In this document: one piece after another, positions 15,145-22,034 of the stretch | Position numbering within the stretch: the stretch's first letter is position 1 | How the letters are laid out: the number at the start of each line of letters is the position of its first letter | Assembly (NCBI GenBank): GCA_023245935.1 | Contig: JAHFJM010000002.1 | Location: forward strand, 1 to 33,134 | Length of the DNA: 33,134 nucleotides | Reading direction: 5' to 3' | Source of the DNA: Candidatus Peribacteria bacterium | Lineage (GTDB): Bacteria; Patescibacteriota; Gracilibacteria; Peribacterales; Peribacteraceae | Made by a program: the position numbers and the translations under genes | The notes under the pieces: generated by a model | Told to the model about the DNA's origin: nothing | The model's database searches: none | Seen by the model: only the letters and a program-made list of their open reading frames with translations

Positions 15145-15171
15145 TAGAGACGCACGATTCGCGCGTCTCTA
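15145..15171. repeat. Palindrome overlapping the mutY stop codon
   Basis: TAGAGACGC (15145-15153) and GCGTCTCTA (15163-15171) pair perfectly. The inner bases CG-ATT-CG extend the stem past one mismatch. On the minus strand the first three bases of the element are the TAG stop codon of mutY. It may act as a terminator or RNA-stabilising hairpin, or be a dispersed palindromic element. Confidence 0.55.
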
Positions 15172-16164
15172 ACTGCTGTGCAACACATACTTCCCACGCT
15201 TCACCTCAATCAATTCATCCTTCTTCAGCTTCTCAAGCAAACCCTTCAGCCACTCCGTGTGATTTCCCATGCTCCAATCAAGTGCAATCTCTCTTCCTAT
15301 TTCTGGAAGCGTCAGTCCCCTCTCCTCTTCTCGAAGTGCATCGATCACTCTCCCGCGGAAAATTCTGTTCGGGACAAATTTTCCCGCAACTTCGCGACCA
15401 GGCTCTCTTTTTTTTGCTGTGCCCTGTACCAATCCCTTCGAGGGATCTGGTACCGGGGTTCGTTTTATTTGTTTTCCATACGCCTTGAAAATAGGTCTCA
15501 TCTTCACCGGCATCAATTGCCATTTTGGATCGTTCTTCGTACAGACAAGAGACCCGAAGTCCATCATCGCTGCATAAAAATCTTTCGCAGACCAACCTGA
15601 ATCGATTGCTTCAGCCATGACATCCTCAAGAAGTTCCAAAAGAATTTTGTCGGACTTTTTCCAGACACCATCCGCGTTCTCAAGTCCGATGAAACACCGA
15701 TGCAGTATGCGCCGGATATTCGTATCAATGCATGCCGTCGGCAAACCGAATGCGAAGTTTCGAATCGCACCAGCGGTGTAATGACCGATGCCGGAGATCG
15801 ATTGGAGATGTTCTGAGTCGTGCGGAAATTTTCCCTGAAACTTTGTAGTGATTGTCTTCGCAGCATCACGAAGACGAAGTGCGCGGGAGTTGTAGCCAAG
15901 CCCCTTCCAGGCAATCAGTACTTCGCGATTCGACGCCTTCGAAAGATCTTCTATTGTAGGAAAAGTCTGTATAAAATTTTTATACAATATGATCACTCTC
16001 GACACCTGCGTCTGTTGCAGCATGATTTCGGAAACGAGCACGAGATAGGCACGATGATTTCTGTCTTTCACGTTCAAGTCCCGCCACGGCAATGTGCGTT
16101 TGTGAACAGCGAACCAGTGTTTGAGTTCGGTGTAGAAGATACGAATACGATCGGAGCGGTTCAT
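15169..16164 (-). CDS. mutY: A/G-specific adenine glycosylase (MutY), iron-sulfur motif degenerate
   Basis: A 331-aa DNA repair enzyme expected to remove adenine mispaired with 8-oxoguanine. It has LPWRDL (about residues 25-30), SEIMLQQTQV with the catalytic Glu (about 46), the helix-hairpin-helix ISGIGHYTAGAI, and CIDTNIRRIL with the catalytic Asp (about 147). The usual four-cysteine iron-sulfur loop is reduced to its first Cys (LVCTKNDPKW); the other three positions carry Trp, Met and Pro. The NUDIX-like recognition domain is missing. Instead residues about 265-331 look like a winged helix (RGRVIDALREEERGLTLPEI to VKRGKYVL). The frame is open to 16359, but ATG at 16162-16164 has TATACT 6 bases upstream and starts the family similarity. 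Confidence 0.88.
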   Translation of the reverse strand: MNRSDRIRIFYTELKHWFAVHKRTLPWRDLNVKDRNHRAYLVLVSEIMLQQTQVSRVIILYKNFIQTFPTIEDLSKASNREVLIAWKGLGYNSRALRLRDAAKTITTKFQGKFPHDSEHLQSISGIGHYTAGAIRNFAFGLPTACIDTNIRRILHRCFIGLENADGVWKKSDKILLELLEDVMAEAIDSGWSAKDFYAAMMDFGSLVCTKNDPKWQLMPVKMRPIFKAYGKQIKRTPVPDPSKGLVQGTAKKREPGREVAGKFVPNRIFRGRVIDALREEERGLTLPEIGREIALDWSMGNHTEWLKGLLEKLKKDELIEVKRGKYVLHSS

Positions 16165-16170
16165 AGTCAC

Positions 16171-16176
16171 AGTATA
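16171..16176 (-). promoter_or_regulatory. -10 box of mutY
   Basis: Minus strand TATACT, 6 bases before the mutY ATG at 16164. It lies back to back with the toxin-antitoxin promoter on the plus strand. The -35 region is weak. Confidence 0.5.
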
Positions 16177-16195
16177 GATGATCCTCCACATCCAC

Positions 16196-16234
16196 TTGAC
16201 TCGGTGATACACCTTCGATACACTTGTGATACAC
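16196..16234 (+). promoter_or_regulatory. Toxin-antitoxin promoter with three phased operator repeats
   Basis: TTGACT (16196-16201), a 17-base spacer and TACACT (16219-16224) form a near-consensus promoter. Three copies of GATACAC start at 16206, 16217 and 16228, exactly 11 bases apart, and cover the spacer, -10 and start region. This fits autorepression by a ribbon-helix-helix antitoxin alone or with its toxin. The leader to the ATG is about 18 bases. Confidence 0.65.
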
Positions 16235-16248
16235 TTTCCCATCATCTT

Positions 16249-16485
16249 ATGCCAACCAAGAAACGAAGGCTCAATATCACACTCAATAAAGATGCGGCTC
16301 TCTTCGTAAAGAAAATAGCGTTGCGTGACGATGTTCCCGAAGCAACAAAGGTCTCTCAATTGGTAGAACTTGCTCTGGAAATGGAAGAAGATATGTACCT
16401 AAGCAAGATTTCCGATGAAATATTGGAGAAATCAAAAGGAAAAACTATCTCTCATAAGGAATTTTGGTCCCGAGTTCACGGATGA
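16249..16485 (+). CDS. Antitoxin, RelB/ribbon-helix-helix type
   Basis: A 78-aa protein. The basic start MPTKKRRLNITLNKDAALFVKKIAL fits a short DNA-contacting strand followed by a helix, as in ribbon-helix-helix antitoxins. The acidic C-terminal half (LVELALEMEEDMYLSKISDEILEKSKGKTISHKEFWSRVHG) would wrap the toxin. The ATG follows the promoter/operator directly, and the stop TGA overlaps the toxin ATG (ATGA), a typical coupled arrangement. The surrounding DNA is AT-richer than most neighbours, consistent with arrival as a mobile module. Assignment rests on size, order, partner and operator. Confidence 0.82.
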   Translation: MPTKKRRLNITLNKDAALFVKKIALRDDVPEATKVSQLVELALEMEEDMYLSKISDEILEKSKGKTISHKEFWSRVHG

Positions 16486-16736
16486 TCTATACGATCGAAT
16501 ATGCAAAGGCTTTTCCATGGAAAGTTCTTGAGAAAATTCCCAAGGATGATCTTCAGAGAATTCAGAATGCAATTGAGCAAAAATTGACGAAAGAACCGCT
16601 GCTCTTCGGCAAACCTCTGCGACATTCTCTCAAGGGAAGTCGAAGATTACGCGTTGGCGATTATCGAGTTATTTACACTATCAAAAAAACAACAGTCACC
16701 ATTGCTCTTATTGGAAATAGATCAACTGTGTATTAG
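16482..16736 (+). CDS. Toxin, RelE/ParE superfamily
   Basis: An 84-aa protein of the RelE/ParE fold: MIYTIEYAKAFPWKVLEKIPKDD, a helical middle (LQRIQNAIEQKLTKEP) and the family hallmark LRHSLKGSRRLRVGDYRVIYTI followed by a final strand (TTVTIALIGNRSTVY). RelE-type members cut mRNA on the ribosome and ParE-type members poison gyrase; the sequence alone does not settle which, though RLRVGDYRVIY is closer to RelE-like enzymes. The ATG at 16482 overlaps the antitoxin stop. The toxin stop (16734-16736) overlaps the convergent stop of ATPase B (16733-16735), so the two transcripts would share a 3' end. Confidence 0.85.
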   Translation: MIYTIEYAKAFPWKVLEKIPKDDLQRIQNAIEQKLTKEPLLFGKPLRHSLKGSRRLRVGDYRVIYTIKKTTVTIALIGNRSTVY

Positions 16737-19351
16737 CCCTTCGTAATGCCAATACGATCCTCTATCTCCTGATCGACGAACGCCCTCTTCCGTCCGTACT
16801 TCATCCTGCTGAATTCCTTGATCAGCGCACCGAGCTTCTCGTTCCTGTTCGACTCGTCGTAGATCGTCGCCATGCTGAACGGACGGGAGGTCGTGTTGTT
16901 GATGTTCAGTTTCACGTAGCACTGGAAGTTCGGAATGCCGATGACATCCTGCTCGCTGAGCACCGGTGCATATTCCTTCGCCATGTACTCCGCGTCTTCG
17001 GCGCCGATTTTGAAACTCAGAATCGTACCGACGTTGCCGAACACCGCATCGCGCATCTTCGTACTGGACTGCCCGTACGCTTCGGTCTTGCCGACAAGCT
17101 GCCCGATGTACTGGTGTGCCATCACAAGCCCGAGCTCGTACTTGCGCGCTTCGCTGAGGATCGTCGCAAACGCATCGGTGATGAAGTTCTGGAATTCGTC
17201 GACGTACAGGTAGAACCGTTTGCGTTCCGCCTGCGGAACATCGGCGCGGCTGAGAGCCGCCATGTTCACCTTGTTCACGAAGATGAGCCCGAGGAGCTGC
17301 GCATTCACGTCACCGATCTTTCCTTTGCTCAGGTTCACCAGAAGGACTTTGCCTTCATCCATAATCTGGCGAATATTGAACGCGCTCTTCGGCTGACCGA
17401 TGATGTTGCGCATCGTGCTGTTCGTGATGAACGGACCGAATTTCGCCGAGAAGTACGGAATCATCTCTTCCTTCTCCCTCGCACCGGTCTTCGCGATTTC
17501 ATTCTCCCAGAAGCTCCGGACCACCGCGTTCTTGCACTTGCCGAGCTTGTAGCGCTGGAACTCATCGTCCACGAAGAGACGAGGCACATCGATGAGCGTT
17601 GCGCCTTCCTCTTCATCATCCATCAGCGTGAGACAGCCGTTTCGGAAGTAGTGCTGAATGCGCGGTCCGAAGATTTCGTTGCCGAACAGCTTGATGAAAA
17701 TTTCCATCGCATCGAGAGAGGCTCTGTCTTTCTCCTCGGGAGTTTTCGCCTCGAGAAGGTTCAGTCCCATCGGACGTTCGATATCGGAAGGATCGAACAC
17801 GACGATGTCTTTCGCCCTCTCCTTCACGGTATGGGCAAGCGCGTCTTCGATCAGATCGCCGTGCGGATCAATGATGCACATTCCTTCTCCGTTTGCGATG
17901 TCCTGTCTCGCCATCCAGTTGAGAAGCGCGGATTTACCCGAACCGGATTTACCGATGATGTACTGATGACGGGTGCGATCCTGCTGAAGGAAATGAATCT
18001 TCGTTTCAACGGCGCGGTGACGGTTGATGCCGAGGATGATGCCTTCGGTCGGTGCATTCGGAGGAGGAGGCAACACTCTGTAATTGATCCACTGAATGAT
18101 GGGAACTTTGTTGTAACGACTGTCGGGAAAGTGATAGAGACCCGCAAGTTCCTTTTCGACAAGCAAGCAATCCTGATGCAAGAAACCGTTCAAACGCCGC
18201 TTCCAGAGAAAGTGAAGAAGCGGGGCATTGATCGAGAGCGGAAGAATCCCGAGAAACATCCGCTTGTTGACGAAAGAGTTTCCGTACAGGTTGCGGAAGG
18301 TATTGAAAGCAACTTGAAGATTATTGGTGATATCCATCGAGCGCGCCCACGTTTTACCCGCACCCATGATCCGGATCGAACAATGGAACCAACTCATCCC
18401 GCCCTTCTCCGCCATGTGCTTGTAGAGTTCCTCCTCGGGCTGCACCATACGCACGAAAGAATCCCCCTTACTCGCACCCGGAGCCAGCGTTCCTCCGACA
18501 CTGTCGGACACGCCGGCAATGAGACCGAGAAGCGGAGACAAGATCGGGATGTTCATGAACCAGTATTCTTTCTTCCCTTTGAACTGGCTGCTCGCAAAAT
18601 TCCGCGTCTTCTTCCCCCACTTGTTGCTGAAGGAGGGTTGCAGGACGATCTGAATCGTCGCACGCTCGTCGCGCTCGAGCTTACTGAGCACGTTTGCAAG
18701 TTCGTTCAGAGAATCTTCCTGCATCTGCTCGTATGAGCGGATGGGATACGGATAGTCTTTCTTGAGCACCATGTTGTATCCGACGAGCTTCATCCCTTTC
18801 TCCCAGATTTCCGGCGCCTTCTCCACGGTCACCTCGGCATCGGAGTAGTACGCGGTGATCTGCTTCTCGACGATCGAGACGAACCTCGGCTCGGTGATGA
18901 CGAAAAAATTCAATTCGCCTTTCTCGACGAACAGTTCGAAGCTGAGACCGATGTAGCGGAAAATCCAATAGTGAAAAGATTGCCACACGGTGAGGCTGCG
19001 GATTTCCCAGAGAGCACGGTAGAGCTGCTCCATGACGGCAACGCGTTCTTTGAAATCTTTCTCCGTGCGCTTCTCCTGATCCAACTTGCTGTCGCTGCGG
19101 GGCAGGATGACTTTCAGACAGACGAGCGACTTGGATTTCCAGATTGCAAAACCCATGCGGAAGAAATACCTCAGGTAGGTGAAGATAAAATACAACGTGA
19201 CGATCCATGCCGTGTTCACATCGAGGTTCGCGATGTACCAATTCCATACGACGCCCCAAACGCTGAGATGCAGAATCGCTCCCAAAAAAATGCTCGAGGC
19301 CCAAAACACGGGCCAGAACCAGAGCGGAAGGAAAGCGAGGAAGGTATTCAC
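16733..19351 (-). CDS. TraG/TraD/VirD4-like membrane ATPase, paralog B
   Basis: An 872-aa paralog of the protein at 10514-12991. Its N-terminus has two to three membrane helices (residues about 8-68) instead of one. The central region keeps the paralog's features (ERDERATIQIVLQP beside KDEGAAVQIVLRP in A). Walker A is GKSGSGKS (467-474), followed by CIIDPHGDLIED. Walker B is RFYLYVDEFQN (712-722), then LGLVMAHQY. Such ATPases power transfer of DNA or protein across membranes, but no channel or relaxase genes are visible. The start is GTG at 19349-19351. The likely promoter lies about 80 bases upstream, so this gene has a real leader, including a small ACTGT/ACAGT hairpin. The stop overlaps the toxin stop. 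Confidence 0.85.
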   Translation of the reverse strand: MNTFLAFLPLWFWPVFWASSIFLGAILHLSVWGVVWNWYIANLDVNTAWIVTLYFIFTYLRYFFRMGFAIWKSKSLVCLKVILPRSDSKLDQEKRTEKDFKERVAVMEQLYRALWEIRSLTVWQSFHYWIFRYIGLSFELFVEKGELNFFVITEPRFVSIVEKQITAYYSDAEVTVEKAPEIWEKGMKLVGYNMVLKKDYPYPIRSYEQMQEDSLNELANVLSKLERDERATIQIVLQPSFSNKWGKKTRNFASSQFKGKKEYWFMNIPILSPLLGLIAGVSDSVGGTLAPGASKGDSFVRMVQPEEELYKHMAEKGGMSWFHCSIRIMGAGKTWARSMDITNNLQVAFNTFRNLYGNSFVNKRMFLGILPLSINAPLLHFLWKRRLNGFLHQDCLLVEKELAGLYHFPDSRYNKVPIIQWINYRVLPPPPNAPTEGIILGINRHRAVETKIHFLQQDRTRHQYIIGKSGSGKSALLNWMARQDIANGEGMCIIDPHGDLIEDALAHTVKERAKDIVVFDPSDIERPMGLNLLEAKTPEEKDRASLDAMEIFIKLFGNEIFGPRIQHYFRNGCLTLMDDEEEGATLIDVPRLFVDDEFQRYKLGKCKNAVVRSFWENEIAKTGAREKEEMIPYFSAKFGPFITNSTMRNIIGQPKSAFNIRQIMDEGKVLLVNLSKGKIGDVNAQLLGLIFVNKVNMAALSRADVPQAERKRFYLYVDEFQNFITDAFATILSEARKYELGLVMAHQYIGQLVGKTEAYGQSSTKMRDAVFGNVGTILSFKIGAEDAEYMAKEYAPVLSEQDVIGIPNFQCYVKLNINNTTSRPFSMATIYDESNRNEKLGALIKEFSRMKYGRKRAFVDQEIEDRIGITKG

Positions 19352-19429
19352 GCTGCAGGGGAAAAGGGTAAATCTTAACGTTGATGATCGATCCTCAACT
19401 GTGAGACAGTCTACGGAAAGAATCTAAGT

Positions 19430-19444
19430 ATTATAGCAGAAAAA
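19430..19444 (-). promoter_or_regulatory. Promoter of ATPase B, T-tract/TGC/TATAAT type
   Basis: Minus strand TTTTTCTGCTATAAT, with the -10 at 19430-19435. It differs by one base from the promoter of ATPase A, and the CCG before the T-tract is also shared. Confidence 0.6.
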
Positions 19445-19472
19445 CGGCATGAAATACAGGGTTTTGACCGGA

Positions 19473-20546
19473 TCATCTTCCACACTCCGTCACCTCCATC
19501 CGCATCTCGCGCATGCGACCTATTTTCGTGCCGACAAAGAAGTGGTAGAGACCGACGACGCTCGGAGTGAACTCGAATGTCTCACCGTCCGTCATCCACG
19601 TCTGCATGCCGAGATTTCCTCCGTCGGGATAGACGATATCTCTCACGACGAACGACTCATCCGATGCGAGTTTCAGTGTTGATCCGAGCGCAAACGTATG
19701 CGGAATTCCCGGCTTGAGAATCACGTCCTTCGTGATACGACGTTGGAAGCGGTCATCGAGACATTGATTCACCAGGTTGATGTCTCCGAGACGCTCGAAC
19801 GTCGCCTGGATTTTGCCGACCGAACGATCTGCGATCTGCAGAAATGCAGCGAGACTCAAATCCATATCGCGACCCTGGACGAACGGTCCCCGATCGTTGA
19901 TGCGCACGACGACACTCTTCCCGTTTTCAGTATTCGTGACTCGAACGAGAGTGTTTTGCGGGAATGTGCGATGGGCTGCCGTGAGTGCATTCATATCGAA
20001 TGTTTCACCGAATGCAGTCCCCTTCCCGTGAAATTTCTCGGAGTAAAGACTGACCTCATGCAGCTCCGAGTGCAGCTTGGAATCGAGATTGCGCATCAAG
20101 GTCAGAAGCTCTTCGTGCGTCAAAGACGGGGCTTCCGGATCAGCATCGAGTGCGTACTTTGCGGCGAGAGCAGGGGTGTCGGGAGCGTTCGGAAGTTCCA
20201 TGAAATCGTTTCCACCGTCTTTGAGCAGACGCTCGATATTGCGGGTTCTGAAGAGAAGCAGCAGTGCATCGGAGACGCTCAGTGGTTCATCCGGACGAAA
20301 CCGAATGTTCTCATCATTCAGAATGCCGCGCGATTTCGCGTACGTGATTTCGGCAAAGCCGGAGTCACCTTCCTGTACATCGATGTACGGCTTCTCGCGC
20401 GTCTTTTCCGTCGGACGGCTGATGCTGTTCCAAATGATCAGGAAACCGTCGCGGCGCGTGATCGCATCTGCTGCGTGAACATTCTGAACACACGCAATAT
20501 TTGCCACGAAGAAAATTACTGAAAGAAAAACAGGGGTTCTGTGCAT
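19473..20546 (-). CDS. Secreted RlpA-like protein with SLH-like region
   Basis: A 357-aa exported protein. A signal peptide (MHRTPVFLSVIFFVANIACVQNVHA) is followed by a single SLH-like segment (about residues 28-102: PYIDVQEGDSGFAEITYAKS, then RFRPDEPLSVSDALLLLF) that could bind cell-wall polymers. A double-psi beta-barrel RlpA domain comes next (about 166-254), with KGTAFGETFD, TAAHRTFPQNTLVRVTN, VVVRINDRGPF and GRDMDLSLAAF. The His and Asp used by lytic RlpA enzymes are present. A C-terminal beta-rich domain of about 90 residues follows, of unknown role. RlpA enzymes cut peptidoglycan strands lacking stem peptides. The ATG at 20544-20546 was chosen because it starts the signal peptide and TATACT ends 7 bases before it. 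Confidence 0.85.
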   Translation of the reverse strand: MHRTPVFLSVIFFVANIACVQNVHAADAITRRDGFLIIWNSISRPTEKTREKPYIDVQEGDSGFAEITYAKSRGILNDENIRFRPDEPLSVSDALLLLFRTRNIERLLKDGGNDFMELPNAPDTPALAAKYALDADPEAPSLTHEELLTLMRNLDSKLHSELHEVSLYSEKFHGKGTAFGETFDMNALTAAHRTFPQNTLVRVTNTENGKSVVVRINDRGPFVQGRDMDLSLAAFLQIADRSVGKIQATFERLGDINLVNQCLDDRFQRRITKDVILKPGIPHTFALGSTLKLASDESFVVRDIVYPDGGNLGMQTWMTDGETFEFTPSVVGLYHFFVGTKIGRMREMRMEVTECGR

Positions 20547-20553
20547 GGATGCA

Positions 20554-20559
20554 AGTATA
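20554..20559 (-). promoter_or_regulatory. -10 box of the RlpA-like gene
   Basis: Minus strand TATACT, 7 bases before the ATG at 20546, in the 19-base gap after the 3D-domain gene. It implies separate leaderless transcription even though the two genes are adjacent. Confidence 0.5.
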
Positions 20560-20565
20560 CAGCTA

Positions 20566-21948
20566 TTACAAACTTGCCGTTCCATTCGCCCTCACACTAT
20601 TCCATTTCTCCGCAACAATATCTCTCATCGCCGCAGCTTTCGTTGCGGGACCGAAAACACCTGCTCCGTGCGTCTCCGCCGAGGCAACAATTTTTGCGTC
20701 CATCTGATACCGAAGCAGCGCTGTCTTCGTACGTTCGCCGAACGTCCCGGTCGTGTCTTTTGATGCCAAGTACCCGCGGTCACGCAGGAATGTCTGGAGT
20801 ACTCTGACATCTCTGCCATGGTCACCACTGGCAAGAACTTTTGACGGAAGCAAAGCATCGAAACGTACGCTTGATGCGATGCGCATCTTCGTCACGATCC
20901 CCTCCGTTTTCATTGCAACGATCTTCATCTTCCATGCATGCAAAATCGCTGTCTGCGTGGCGGGTCCGATGGTTCCGACTCCTGCATCTGATGCATTCCC
21001 AACCACTCCGCTCTTCAGCTGAAATGCGATCACCGATTCCCGAAGATGAGCGTTGAAGATCCCATCGGTTCGCCCGCGGTAGAAACCGAGAAAACGAAGC
21101 AGTTTCTGAGCCTGACGGACGTCACTGCCGCGATTCCCCCGACGCAAGCCCAAGGCAAGATCCGGCAAATTTTCATCCTTAATACCCACAGCAGCCTTCA
21201 TTGCCGCAGCCGCATGATCGTCGACCGATGTCCCGTCACCTTTCAGCCCTGCATCCGCTAAAAATTCCTGCAGCGCTTTCTGGGTCGCCGGACCGAATGA
21301 ACCGCTCGGAGCATCCGGGAAGTACCCAAGATTCTTGAGCGTCAATTGCAGAAATCGCACTGCGAATCCCGTGTCTCCGAAGGCGGCGAGCTTGAGGAGT
21401 GCGTACGTATCAGTCTTCGCAAGAGTCCCAAGAAGCGCCGTCTGTGCGGGAAGATTCTTCAGTGAGAGACTCTCCCGTGGCATCTCCGGAGTTCCGAAGG
21501 GATATACCGTTCCGCTCACGCGCCTTGCGCCCCATGCGAGAGCCCGAGCCAGACCTTCTTCCCCCGTCCCCATCCAGAGATCGATGCGATGCAGATCATC
21601 ACTCCATTCGATAATCCTCCCTCCACGATCGTGCACCGTGCCGACGCCGAGACCCTCAAGATCGATCCTCGTTCCGAAATCGTAGGAAGCAGGTGCGGCA
21701 ATCATTCCCGGATAGACACCGGTTCCATCGGCGCCCGTCTCTCCCCTTCCGTTGAAGGCAATATCTTCTTCATAACTACCGCGAAAGTAGCAACACTGAT
21801 TCGGGAGAGGCGAATAGTACGCCGTGACGACGAAATCCTGCTGATACGGTCTCTCTTCGGCGTAGACTGGCGAAAAGAGCGATCCGATAACAGAAGTCAT
21901 CAGAATGGCAACGGGATAGATCCGAAATTTTGCATAGTGGAGAACCAT
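20566..21948 (-). CDS. Secreted 3D-domain protein with three peptidoglycan-binding repeats
   Basis: A 460-aa exported protein. A signal peptide (VAILMTSVIGSLFSPVYA) precedes a 3D domain (about residues 40-150) with VTAYYSPLPNQ and the conserved acidic residues in FGTRIDLEGLG, VGTVHDRGG and HRIDLWMG. Three PG_binding_1-type repeats follow, at about 188-235, 265-335 and 375-440, each with a helix pattern and an FGPATQKAL-type signature (SGSFGPATQKAL, VGTIGPATQTAI, GTFGERTKTAL). 3D domains resemble the lytic barrel of MltA, and the repeats would hold the enzyme on the wall. The frame is open to 22011, but the signal peptide starts at ATG 21946-21948. The leader is about 27 bases with no Shine-Dalgarno sequence. 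Confidence 0.88.
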   Translation of the reverse strand: MVLHYAKFRIYPVAILMTSVIGSLFSPVYAEERPYQQDFVVTAYYSPLPNQCCYFRGSYEEDIAFNGRGETGADGTGVYPGMIAAPASYDFGTRIDLEGLGVGTVHDRGGRIIEWSDDLHRIDLWMGTGEEGLARALAWGARRVSGTVYPFGTPEMPRESLSLKNLPAQTALLGTLAKTDTYALLKLAAFGDTGFAVRFLQLTLKNLGYFPDAPSGSFGPATQKALQEFLADAGLKGDGTSVDDHAAAAMKAAVGIKDENLPDLALGLRRGNRGSDVRQAQKLLRFLGFYRGRTDGIFNAHLRESVIAFQLKSGVVGNASDAGVGTIGPATQTAILHAWKMKIVAMKTEGIVTKMRIASSVRFDALLPSKVLASGDHGRDVRVLQTFLRDRGYLASKDTTGTFGERTKTALLRYQMDAKIVASAETHGAGVFGPATKAAAMRDIVAEKWNSVRANGTASL

Positions 21949-21981
21949 GGTTTTTGTGTATGTGTGAATGAAAATCTGATC

Positions 21982-21996
21982 ATTATAGCACAAAAA
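21982..21996 (-). promoter_or_regulatory. Promoter of the 3D-domain gene, T-tract/TGC/TATAAT type
   Basis: Minus strand TTTTTGTGCTATAAT, with the -10 at 21982-21987. It is identical over 15 bases to the promoter of ATPase A. Confidence 0.6.
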
Positions 21997-22005
21997 TGAG
22001 AACAT

Positions 22006-22034
22006 TTGCACTCTTGAGTTTCACTCGCTACCAT
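22006..22034 (+). promoter_or_regulatory. carB promoter
   Basis: TTGCAC (22006-22011), a 17-base spacer and TACCAT (22029-22034). The -10 overlaps the first possible ATG (22033), which would then not be transcribed. The ATG at 22045 would be the working start, 10 bases after the hexamer. Confidence 0.45.
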
